Source: Trichodelitschia bisporula
Taxonomy: Eukaryota > Ascomycota > Dothideomycetes > Phaeotrichales > Phaeotrichaceae
Reading direction: 5' to 3'
Length of the DNA stretch: 64,000 nucleotides
Assembly (NCBI GenBank): GCA_010356995.1
Contig: ML996709.1
Location: forward strand, 278,681-342,680
Below the pieces are notes generated by a model that did not search any database, was not told where the DNA came from, and saw nothing but the letters and a program-made list of their open reading frames with translations. The position numbers and the translations under genes are program-made. Positions 42,381-52,374 of this stretch are shown in pieces (within the stretch, counting starts at the first letter, position 1; each line of letters begins with the position of its first letter).

Positions 42381-43381
42381 TCAAAACCCTAGCTCCCGCA
42401 GTCACTCCTGGGCTCTTTCCATCATCTCCCAGAAAAACTCCGCCTGTTCCCCATACCGCTTTATCTCCAAACTCAGCATGGCCCGCTGTCTCTGTCGGTC
42501 CGTCTCGATTTCCCGCTCGTGGTGCACGTCATCCTCCTTTGCTCATTCCCCTCTAACTCCTGTAGGGCCTGTTGCAGCTCTACCCGCTTCTTAAATTTCA
42601 TTTCATCCTGCTCAAGGTCATGGCGCTTCTGCTCTAACTCTCGTCTCTCCTCGACCTCCCACTCCTTTGCTGCCTCCTGCGACTTCTGCTCCTGGAGCTT
42701 CTGCTCATCCCACTCCCTTAACCTTAGCTCCCGCCGCACCTGCCGCTCGTGCAGCCTCCGCTGCTGCCGTATTCGCACCACTTTCAACTCCTTCAGCTCA
42801 AAGTCCGCTTGCACCAGATGCTCCAGCTCTTCCTCTTTTGTTAGCCGCTTAATATCTTCCCGCATCTGCCGGTGGCTCGCTTCACGCGTCTTCCGCTCTT
42901 GCCCTCCCTGCTCGAACTCCAAGTCATGGCGCTCAAACACAGTTGGCGCTTGACGGTTGCCGTTATCCTGCCGCCTTATGTATTCTCACGCCCCCCACTC
43001 GCGCGCTTCACGAGTCTTCTTCTGCTGCTGCCAGTCTCTGTCCCGGTTATCTGGCCTCCGCAAATATGCCCGTTCTTTAGCGTTGGTGGAGGACCGGCCG
43101 GGAACTGGGGTTGCGCTCGAGGAATGCGATGGGAGGGGAATGCGTGACGCTTGGTCTAAAATGTCTGACTCGGAGTCACTGAACCGGTATGCGACACCAG
43201 GGAGAGGCGCGATGCTATTCGGGGCTTTGAAGGAAACGCTTTTTGTGTCATGGGCTGAGAGATACCCGTAATCTTCAGCGAGGGAATCTTCGACTGTGGC
43301 GTGGCGAGTCTGCCGCTGGCTCTCTGGCCCCGGAAGCGGAACTCTAGGGCCCATTCTGAGTCCATTATGTACGGGCGCCAT
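42381..43381 (-). pseudogene. Family C copy 4 (C4), disrupted
   Basis: ATG 43381 opens a frame with ...DQASRIPLPSHSSSATPV, equivalent to the family block, up to TGA at 42986-42988. The same frame then continues as a long coiled coil (GGQERKTREASHRQMREDIK, RLREWDEQKLQEQKSQEAA, ELEQKRHDLEQDEMKFKKR). Near 42490-42540 a frameshift switches to YGEQAEFFWEMMERAQE, a TGA at 42402-42404, then LRELGF and the final stop, the same ending as C2. Both TGA codons would be CGA after a single C-to-T reversal. Confidence 0.55.
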
Positions 43382-43479
43382 GGATCTGGGAGCAAATGTG
43401 TCTGGTAAGATTGTTGAGAGACGATGAGTCGAGAAGAAGAATTTTTCTCGTCTGTGAGATTAAATAGGCTGTCCTTGGC

Positions 43480-43492
43480 AATGAGGCGCAGC
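43480..43492 (-). promoter_or_regulatory. Shared GCGCCTCATT box upstream of C4
   Basis: On the minus strand this reads GCTGCGCCTCATT and ends 98 bases before ATG 43381. Confidence 0.5.
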
Positions 43493-43629
43493 GGAGAGGT
43501 GCTGCAGAATGGCTGGCGCACTGCAAGGCAAGGCCACAAGGCGGCCAGCCTGACTACCGCTCGACGGTCGGCATGTTGCGGTGAAGACGGGAGTCTGTGC
43601 GTCGACGCGCTTTCTGCGGGAGCGGGGCA

Positions 43630-43663
43630 CTAGTTCTAGTCCTAGTTCTAGTTCAAGTTCTGG
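43630..43663. repeat. CTAGTT hexanucleotide repeat
   Basis: Five to six imperfect copies of CTAGTT/CTAGTC/CAAGTT in a row. Confidence 0.75.
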
Positions 43664-44322
43664 CGGGGTAGCTCTACGTCCGCTGAGCGAAGTTGTGATT
43701 GACGGGCGCTTTAGCACATTAGTTCTAAAAGAGAAGATATAGAAACGGAGATTGTGTATGTGGCTACGACACTGTGATAATCACCTCAGAAGGAGTTGCA
43801 ATCTTGGGAGGGAGAGAACGAATGGCGGAGGCAACGTGGCGCTCCAGCTGCGCGCCCCACATCCCCGCGGCAGAGGGCGAATGGCCATCCAGATAAGTAA
43901 TGGCGCATCGCAGCAATAGTCCCTGCTTCTTCCCCGGCAAACTTGCTGGCTAAATCACGCCAAGCGAATTGCTTGCCGCGGCAACGACTTGTTAGGATGA
44001 TCCTTGAGCCTAGCTCTCAGCCTTGCCGCCCTGGGAGGGAATGTCGGAAAGATCACGATGCGGTATATCGACTGGCCGCTGTCGTGGGACCTCGATTTAT
44101 AGTCTGTTAATACCTAAAAACGAGAAACTGCAGGGATTATCAGGGGAAAGCTGAAAAACTTTCCGCGTCCTCCAGAAGCAGCCAACAGATTCTTACCTCC
44201 GGTTCGGTGTGAGGTTAAGTGTTGTAAAAGGCAAAGAAGAGACGGGAGCCAAGAGGCCTACAACACTGAATTCACACTTTTGATGCCGAGAACCCTCCAC
44301 TGCTCCTTCCCAAATATCAACA

Positions 44323-44330
44323 TATATAAA
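44323..44330 (+). promoter_or_regulatory. TATA box of RBR3
   Basis: TATATAAA, about 255 bases before the chosen ATG 44586. It argues that in-frame ATG 44283 is upstream of transcription and not the real start. Confidence 0.5.
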
Positions 44331-44585
44331 CGCCAAACGCTCTGCCATCAAGCGACTCTCGGTGCCTTAAAACATTCACCAACTTCCGCACAACCTTGCT
44401 ATACCTCACTCCCCTTTCTTCAAACCTCACTCCCATTTCTTCAAATCTCACCGACCCCCCACAATCACCACTCCCCCCCCCATTCAAAGCAAAGCACCCA
44501 CAGCAAACATCACCAACACCCTCATCATCCGTCTCCACGCTCTGCTCCACGCATCAGCGGAGCCGATCTGGCGCCCGTGACGCCA

Positions 44586-45822
44586 ATGGAGACCAACATG
44601 AACCCCGCGGCCATGGCAATCGAATGTTCAGTTTGCCTCGAACTTCTTCCGCCGCACCAAGTCATTTCGCTGACTTGCGGCTGCAAATACTGTCTGGGTT
44701 GCATGGACCGCGTGGTCAAGCTGGCGACGAACCGGGAGGCTCATTATCCGCCCCGGTGCTGCCAGTGGCCCATTCCCGCCGACACCATGTTCGTTGCTCT
44801 GCCGCAGCAAGTGGTCGAGGAGTTCATGGCTGCCAAACGGGTCTGGGACTCGGGCAATCGCACCTATTGCTCCAACAAGACGTGCGGAAAGTTCATCGAT
44901 CCGATCCACATCGTGTCTGGCGAGGCGAGCTGCCCCTGCAGGACGAAGACATGCTCCCAGTGCAAGAATGCTCACCACGACGGGTACTGCTCCCGGGTTG
45001 ACGAGCGGGCCACCGCATGGTCCTTCGCGCGGGAACAAGGCTGGAAGATCTGCCACAAGTGCGGCTACATCATTGAGCTCGAATCTGGCAGCTACCACAT
45101 TATGTAAGTTCTATGTACATATTGTCGCTGACGCTAACGCTTGCAGCTGTCTCTGTCGGCATGAGTTCTGCTACTCTTGCGGTGCGGCGTGGAAGACCTG
45201 CAACTGCAAGGTGTTTGAGGGTGGGCCCGAGGTCCAGGCTTCGCAATATGCGGCATCTCAGAGCCAGCATGAGCCTGCCGGACAGCTCGTCCTTTATGGC
45301 GCGCCGCCTCATCAAGGGCCGTCTCCCTCTCGTGGGCAGTCTCCGCATCAAGGACAGTTTCCGCACCAGGGACAGGCTCCGCACCCAGGATACTTTCCTC
45401 ACCAGGGGCAGTTTCCTCACCAGGGACAGTTTCCCCAACCGACCTACTATTCCCACGGACAGTTTCCACAGCACGGCCAGTTTCCGCAGCAAGGCCAGTT
45501 TCCGCAGCACGGCCAGTTTCCGCAGCAGGGGCACTCTCATCAACAGGGACAGTTTCACCAGCAAGGACACTTTCCCCACCCGCAGCAGTCCGAGCCTGAG
45601 GGGATCCCCGATTTCGCGCTGTGGGAACGTTTGCAAAAGCACTGTGAACACCCGGGGCAGTTTCACAGAGTGATGCTCCGGCGTGGCGGCAGATGCAAGA
45701 TGTGCAACATATGGGTCCACAAATTTCTGCTTACGTGTAGGGAGTGTCATCTGGAAGTCTGCGAGCAGTGTCGCCACGAGATGAACCACTTTGGTAAGTC
45801 AAAGAGCCCGCGGAAGGATTAA
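44586..45822 (+). CDS. RBR-like protein 3 with Ser in place of the catalytic Cys (RBR3)
   Basis: Exons 44586-45103 and 45147-45822 give 397 residues; intron GTAAGT at 45104, GCTAAC, GCAG at 45146. RING1 starts near residue 14 (CSVC, LTCGCKYCLGC, PRCC). The IBR follows (YCSNKTCGKF, CPCRTKTCSQC). RING2 reads CHKCGYIIELESGSYHIIC, then CRHEFCYSCG. At the position where RBR1 and RBR2 have GC (active-site Cys), this copy has GS: Ser169, codon AGC at 45090-45092. All visible zinc ligands are kept. After RING2 comes a ~90-residue stretch of Q-G-Q-F-P-type repeats, then a C-terminal Cys cluster (CKMC, CREC, CEQC) as in other fungal RBR proteins. A fold-intact but catalytically altered protein, perhaps a regulator or substrate-binding decoy, is inference. 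Confidence 0.8.
45313..45590 (+). repeat. 15-18-bp coding minisatellite (QGQFP-type)
   Basis: About 15 degenerate copies of a unit such as CAGGGACAGTTTCCG encode H/Q-Q-G-Q-F-P repeats in RBR3, giving a Gln/His/Phe-rich low-complexity segment. Confidence 0.8.
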
Positions 45823-46963
45823 ACAACATTCGTACACGAATATCTGCAAGTCTCTGTGGAAGCGTTACTGTAGGTAAACGTTTCAATCAAGTGTTTCTTT
45901 AAACGTCTCTCTCTCGTCATCTTGTGAAGGTCTCTCTTTCGTACCCCTTTACATGTCCATCTCTCTTGTGTCTCTATAAACGTCACCTTCAAAGTCTCTG
46001 TAAACGCGCCCTGTCGAGCAGCTCCGCCCGAGGCTTTGAATGAGCTTCTATGAGATTCACGTACCACATACATACCGACAAGTAAGACTTGGGTGTGGCG
46101 TTTATAAGTGTGCGAGGTGGATACTCCATCGTCTTCCAATTGGCACTTACGACTCGGTTGTTTCTCACGGTACGTCAAAAACTGACCCAAAGTGTAGATC
46201 GACCCGGAGGCTGGAACCGGAAGCGTCGCGCCGCGGACCGCAACAGGTAGAGGAGCCCCTTGCGGCCGAAGTTGGGGCGTCCGCTACTTCTGGAGTGGCA
46301 CAAGTTCTAGACTGCTAAGGTTAAAGTAGGAAAACGGATACCTGAGATTCTGTTCTATACATTGCCCTCCCTGTGACATTATTCGGTATTCGTTTGATTC
46401 CATACGTGGTGATGAGAGTAAGCGTCCCAGAACCAGCCGTCGGAGATGCGGGGATGTTCCACAAAGCGGGGAACCTCCCGCCTCCCATGCAAAGCTTGTT
46501 TCCTACACACTTGGCGTAGCCCCGCAGGAAGATGGCGGTAAAACCGCATGGGAGACAACCCGCCAGAGCGAGCCGATCTGGAGTTCTTGACATATGCAGC
46601 AACCGGCTTGGACGACTTTGTGTCGGGCCTTCGCAGAAGACGGTCTTCGGAGGTAAGCGCATGGCACCCAGATGCTGTCAGTGACACCGAACAAGAAGAA
46701 CGACAAGACTCTCTTCTCTGCTCATACACCTAGTAAACAACGTCATCCTGCAGCACATCCGCTGCATCTTCCTCTCTCCAGGTCATTTCACACGGCAGTG
46801 TCTCAGATGGTGAGCGGTCAGTCGGCGCTAAATCGAGCAACGTGCAGCACGAGTACGGTAGAACCCCGCACCTGGTTCCCCTCATAAAGTCAACAAACGC
46901 AGGCACCCAGCCTGTAGCTCTCCACATTCATCACCTTACCTCCACCGTTCAACCTCCATCATC
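45823..46963. other. Intergenic region
   Basis: About 1.14 kb, between RBR3 and the amidotransferase gene. Near 45900-46010 there are several GTCTCT-rich imperfect repeats. No gene is supported. Confidence 0.5.
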
Positions 46964-48058
46964 ATGTGTCGCTGGTTTGCCTACATATCGCCAGAGGAGC
47001 CATGTCTCCTCAGCGACGTCCTCATCGATCCCGCCAACTCCATCTCCAAGCAATGCTCCGAGCACTACCTTCCCAAGCTGCTGCCTCACGGCGAGGAAAA
47101 GGACCTGGACGACTCGAAAGACAAGCTGATCAGGATGCGCAACAGCCTGCTGAACATGGATGGGCTGGGTATCGCCTGGTGAGCCACATGCAAAGCCCAC
47201 CCGACCGCGCTGACCACCAGGTTCACCGACGCTGCGCAGGATTATATGCGGGACGTGAAGGGCCCCCGACCGGCTCTTTACAAGTCGCAGTCGCCCCCGA
47301 TCAACGACTTCAACTTCCGCAGCCTCTGCATGAACACCGAGACCAAGTGTCTGTTCGCCCATATCCGTGCCTCGTCCGGCTCCGTCGTGACGCAGGTCAA
47401 TAGCCATCCGTTCGTCTTCGGCCGCCATGTCTTCATGCATAACGGCGTCATCAGCAACTTCACCGACATACGTCGGGAGCTGCTGCGCGATATCAGCTAC
47501 GATGCCTTTGCCAACATCTTTGGGAGTACCGATTCGGAGCACGCTGCAGCGCTGTACATGACCCATCTGACCGGGCACGGGAACCGGGAGTCATGGCAGC
47601 GCGAGTACACACTGGACGAGATGCTGAAGGCAATGATGAAGACGGTTGTCCAGATACTGGAACTGCAGCGCAAAGTGCTAGGCGACCGTGCGACTCCCAG
47701 CAGCCTCAATTTCTGCACCACCGACGGCCGCCGCATGTTGGCCATCCGCTTCCGCAACCACGCCACGCAGCAGCCGCCCAGCCTGTACTGGAGTGAGTTC
47801 GCCGGCCGCACGCTGAACCACAAATATCCGGGGCACGCCGACGGACCGGGCTTGGTTAACGAGCAGGCCATCATGGGTGAGGAGGAGCGCATCGGCCGCC
47901 ACACCATCATTGCGAGCGAGCCCACGACGTACGACGAGAAGGAGTGGCATTTGATCAAACGCAACTGCGCGCTGACCGTGGACGAGTTTGGGACGGAGAC
48001 GGAGGTGCCACTGACGTATGATGAACGGTTGAACGCGGTGGACCGGGGCGATCCCTAA
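46964..48058 (+). CDS. Class II glutamine amidotransferase (Dug3/YafJ-like)
   Basis: Exons 46964-47178 and 47221-48058 encode 350 residues; the 42-base intron (GTGAGC to CCAG) splits a Trp codon. The protein begins MCRWFAY, so Cys2 becomes the N-terminal nucleophile after Met removal, the hallmark of Ntn-type glutaminases. Further class II motifs are MDGLGIAW, LFAHIRASSG, NSHPFVFGRHVFMHNGVISNF and GSTDSEHAAALYM. In yeast, Dug3 pairs with Dug2 to cleave the gamma-glutamyl bond of glutathione; whether this protein does so or belongs to another branch of the family cannot be decided from sequence alone. It is probably cytosolic, as there is no signal peptide. Confidence 0.88.
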
Positions 48059-48593
48059 GTTTGGTGTCCCAATGGCTAAATATTCGTCTAGCCAATGAAG
48101 TATTCCTTTGAATCACAAAACTGACGTTCCTTCCGGACAACGGTGATGCTGTAAGCAAGCGCTCTCGGAACTACGTCCCGTCGGATTCTCGCACTGGAGT
48201 CTGACTGGCCGGACGCAATGCCAGAAGTCAAGGCGAGGACGAAATTAGTTCATTTGACACATGGACCAAACGGGCACTGCCAAGAATAGCCCTCGGGGGT
48301 TAGAACTGCGGCACCAGCCATGCCATAGATTGCGCAATGATCTACGGCTGGGAGGCCGATCCTTCTCCTCTGGGTCCGTCGGATTCCGACACTACCGACA
48401 ACCTCAACCCTCGAAGGATTCAATTCTCACTTGGCAAATAAGGGTATGGCACGCCAATTGGCAACTTGATTCTCAATTTATCTACCGTGACATGCTACTC
48501 CCCGACATCTCAACGTATTCCTACAGACCGCCGAACCTTGGACAGTGAACCCCCTCCAAAGCGGCTCCTCGAAAAACGCGGCGATAGCCGTTC
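48059..48593. other. Convergent intergenic region
   Basis: About 535 bases between the amidotransferase and CFEM genes. Nothing is supported. Confidence 0.5.
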
Positions 48594-49176
48594 TTAAGCG
48601 GAGGGCCCCATGGTCACGATCGGGCCCCATTCATCAAAGGAAGAAAGTACAAGCGTCGACGAGCTGGACGGCGAGGGCTTTTTGGCCGTTGAAAAAGTGA
48701 CAGGCGTGGCCTTGGTGACCGGCGCGGCCCTCGTCTGGCTTTGGAACGAAGTGGCAATCACCTGCAGAGTGGACGTCGGCTGGGCAGCAGGGGCAGCTAT
48801 GTTCCGCGTCAGCAACACGCACTAGCATCAATAGACTCTTTGACTGTGCATACCGCAGAGCTCGCCGTAGTACCAGTCGAGAACCTTGTCCTGCACGTCT
48901 CGGCCGCAACCTTGGATACTGCAGTCGCGGATGCCGAACTGGAAGTTCGGCTTCTCGCAGAGGCATGATGCTTGGGCGTCCGGGCAGCCCATACGGCTCT
49001 TGGCCTGGCGGACGAGGTCTTTGATGCAGGATTGCTGGGGAAGGGTCAGCGGGTGTTGCCCGAGTCTCGTGTGCACTTACGCCGCAGGCGGGGATGGAGG
49101 CTGGGATTGGAGGGTCGGCGGCGACCAGCTGGACGGCTGCCAGCAGAGCAGTGACGGTGGCGAGGAGAAGCTTCAT
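48594..49176 (-). CDS. Secreted CFEM-domain protein
   Basis: Three exons (49176-49081, 49034-48854, 48796-48594) encode 159 residues. Introns are GTAAGT at 49080 with CTGAC...CCAG, and GTATGC at 48853 with GCTGAC...ATAG; phases agree. A signal peptide (MKLLLATVTALLAAVQLVAA) is followed by a CFEM domain with eight Cys: ACGQQSC, then MGC, SCLC, DC, GC and LC. A ~60-residue Ser/Thr/Ala-rich tail follows. There is no clear hydrophobic GPI signal at the end, so a soluble secreted form is likely. CFEM proteins bind heme or act at the cell surface and as effectors. A 23-base repeat lies just upstream of the ATG. Confidence 0.85.
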
Positions 49177-50511
49177 GATGCAAAGTGTTGGAAATTTGGA
49201 GTGAGCGAGGCTGAAAATTTGAAGTGAATGAGGCTGAGAATTTGGAGTGAATGAGGCTGAGAATTTGCAGTGAATGAGGCTGAAAATTCAAGCTGTTGCG
49301 GATGATGATGTACCGTTGAGGCTTCCGGAACGTCAAGATATAAGTTTCTTGCTCTGCAGTGGAGACTCCATGTTGTTCACTTGATCGTCTAAGTTCTGGC
49401 GCGGTGCTTGCGCACTGGGATCATTTCTGGCCCCCAAGTTCAACTCTCGAGCCCCCAAAGTATTTTCGAATTTGGGCTTCGCAATTCGTTTTTGGCCACA
49501 TTCCCTCAACCCCAACGTGCTTCTGCGCATGGGTGGTGAGAGTACAACATATCAACGATAACGCGTGAGGCAGAATATTTTCGGCATATGTGCTGAAGGA
49601 TTCGAGTGCTTGTCGAGCCGTTAGAGTATCCGCCAGATATCAGCGTTGCGCGTCAACCCTACGAAAGCGATATGGGAAGCCAGCACATCTTATCAAAACA
49701 TCAGCCTTAGAGTGATCAGGATTCGGGAAGTTCTTGGCTATAAGGATGAAGGATCACAGGGGCATTGGGTCCGCGTTAAGATAAGCTTCGGAGCTCGAGG
49801 CAAGACCAGTCAAGCTCGTCAATCATCTTACTGCATCCAGGACTGACTGCCGCTGTCGAACAATCGGGATTAACAACATGGATGAGCGCCTCGGGCCGGA
49901 GCATAGGATTGGACTCGCAATTTTCTGCTCGTCCCTGAATCCTACTCATTCGAGAAGGGTTCGCTGCCCGCCGTTCTCTGCCTGAAGGATTTCTGGAAGA
50001 TTTTTGGAAGCTGGAAGGGGGCTAGAACTGAAAACGCGACTGGAAGAGCAGTCGCAGGCTCAGCAGAGCTACCAGCGGTAGAAGGCGAATGTTGTCGAGG
50101 GCTTTTGAGGGGCAAGGGATCAACTGCCGGACTTGGGAACGAGTGATCGGCATGTACAGGGTAAGGTACTGAAACAGGACGGATTGTGCCAGCTTGCCAG
50201 CCCTGACAGCATTTGCAACAGCCTTGCAACGGAGCTCCGAGGGGATGGCATCTTCAATTGATGGAAACAGACAATGGTGAACTCACGTTTCCAACAGACG
50301 CAGGCAACCTGTATCCATCGCTTTGAGTTGAGATGCGTTGCATGTTTCAGCAACAGGACACTCGAAGTACCTGCGAATTTATACTAGACGCACATGAGAA
50401 ATCACATGTTGCAAGGCTGACCACGGTCGCTTTGAGGGAAGAGAAAACTCGATTTATGCTGGCGCTTGTAGCACTAACTGATAACTGGAGGGAACCCAAA
50501 ATGCAGAAGGC
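49177..50511. other. Intergenic region
   Basis: About 1.3 kb between two minus-strand genes for secreted proteins. It starts with the 23-base repeats. Short frames elsewhere have no support. Confidence 0.5.
49192..49283. repeat. 23-bp tandem repeat in the CFEM 5' region
   Basis: Four units of about GAATTTGGAGTGAATGAGG plus CTGA, ending 16 bases from the CFEM start codon. They probably lie in the 5' UTR or core promoter. Confidence 0.85.
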
Positions 50512-51577
50512 TCATTTAATAGAACATGCGCCAATCGAGGCCTCGGTCGCCTGGACAGCCGTCATAACTCTTTGATGAGTTATGGTTGCTGGGGACTTCT
50601 CGAAATCCACTTCGAAAGTGCTTAGGGCATTTCGCAGGTTCTCCCGTTTCTCGCGCGTCTCTTTCTCTACCGCTGTCTCTTTGGCCTTCGTGGGAATTTT
50701 AGGCAACGAGTCCAAGAGCGCCTTCATGTCCACAACTCTATGAGTAAGTGGACCTATTGGCCTTTCCACCATTGGTACTGCAACTCTCTCTCCCGCCTTG
50801 TTAAGGATACTTTTCAGTTCCGAATTCACTGTTTTGGCGTAACTGTCCGCCCACCGGTTGGAGTGAACATACTCCAGGGCCTGCTTCGCGCGGTCCAAAT
50901 CCTTAGAGAGAGCTGCTGGGTCCGAGGCCTTTGCCATGGATTGAGTGATGGTCTTTCCCGATTCCGTGAAGGAATCCATCCAGGCTTGGGCGCCCGCGTC
51001 GGTTAATTTACCGGCACCCGGGTCGACCTTAACATTGGAGTTGATTCGTTTGTAATCTGCCGTCGTTGGAACCTTCGTGTTCGAGAACTTGACTCCCGAG
51101 TTTGCTTCGACCGAGGGATCGAAAGTCACCAAAGTCGCATGGTTCCAGCTGACCGGCATTCCCTTCGCCGCGCGACGCGCGGCCCGCCCGGCCCCCCCAA
51201 CGTGCACCGGCTTCCCAGCCGCAGCTGCGGCTATCGCAGCGGCTTTCTTCGCCTCGGCCTCCGCGGCCCGCTCCTCAGGAGTGGGGGGCGGGGGTCGGGC
51301 AACTATGTCACCGGTCGTCACGAATTGGACGAACTCGCCGAAATCCGCCATCCGTTTAAGACTGTCGGAGAGACCAGGTGCCATTGTCATTTCGACACCT
51401 CCAGTCACCTGTCGAGTCAGCGTTTGAAGTCACGCAAAGGGGGAAAATTACCTGGTACTCAATCTTGTAGGCGTAGTAGAAGAAGGTCATTTCGTATCCA
51501 AAAGCGCTATTTGAGAGTGCCCGGCCCAAGGCCGGCACCACCGCCATGCACAGCGCAAGGAGTACCAGAAGCTTCAT
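50512..51577 (-). CDS. Secreted protein of unknown function, 340 residues
   Basis: Exons 51577-51452 and 51408-50512; the 43-base intron has GTAATT at 51451 and GCTGAC...ACAG ending at 51409, phase 0. A signal peptide (MKLLVLLALCMAVVPALG) is followed by FFYYAYKIEYQVTGG, a Pro-rich spacer (ARPPPPTPEE), an Ala-rich helix, a central segment with VSWNHATLVTFDP, and a helical C-terminal half (DRAKQALEYVHSNRWADSYA). Almost no Cys. I do not recognise the family. It lies head to head with the GH55 fusion gene and 1.3 kb from the CFEM gene, so a joint extracellular role is possible but unproven. Confidence 0.75.
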
Positions 51578-52374
51578 GGTGCCGTGCAGCAAATGAGTGA
51601 GCCAAAACTACCAGAAACCGACAGAAAGGAATGATGTTCGACAGAAGTGACGGTGGAGGTGATGGTGGGCCGGCCGGGTATACGACATCTAATGGCCTTC
51701 AGCCGAACGGGAGTTTCTAGCCGAATATACAGCCCTAATGGCAGGATGAGGGCGTACCTGCAGGATTATCGGCTGGGACCCAGGGGGCCGGATCCAGCGA
51801 AGGTAGATGGAAGGAATCCTTCGGGTAGATGCGCCAATCTAAATTCAGCCTCGCCAAAGAGATCAAGTCCACTTGGCGCAGTGCTTAACATGGCGACAAT
51901 TGCGTGTCCATGAGCGACGTATGGAAGTCGACAAACCCTGGCCTCAAATTTTTGATTCACCGCTAAGGCTAAAATAGTTCGTCGGGATGCAGGTCGAGAA
52001 CTCTGAAATTTCGAATCTAAATGCCAACCGGGAATGCGATCCTTCGGCGGTCTGGCCCTCACCGTTGCACCCACTGTGCGGGCCGTCGGTATGCACACAG
52101 ACGAAAGATTGGGTCGAAAGATTGCCTGATAACAAAATATGCTAAGCTGGGACAACCACAATGAGCTTGATTGCGCTGAACATGAGGGATGTCGTATGCG
52201 CTCAATATCGACTCATCCGCATCCCAGCGAGGGAGTGGGGTCCGCTGGTTCCAGCAGCCATGGTTATCAACTACCCTTCTATTTGACTTGTAGTCCATTC
52301 AGCTTGAGGTTTTTGCATTCCGTTGTCATTCATTCGCTTTTTACGCCGTGAAAGCAGCACACCTCATTGCCATC
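51578..52374. other. Divergent intergenic region
   Basis: About 800 bases between the starts of the 340-residue secreted protein (minus) and the GH55 fusion (plus). It could serve as a shared promoter. No gene is seen. Confidence 0.5.

Larger units (their letters stand above)
43382..44585. other. Divergent intergenic region between C4 and RBR3
   Basis: About 1.2 kb with the C4 promoter box (43480-43492), a CTAGTT repeat (43630-43663) and the RBR3 TATA box (44323-44330). The open frame continuing upstream of 44586 is treated as 5' UTR. Confidence 0.5.

Noticed and set aside
44283-44585. A longer N-terminus for RBR3 starting at ATG 44283
   Set aside because: A TATA box lies at 44323-44330, downstream of that ATG, and the extra residues are His/Ser/Pro-rich like a translated leader.
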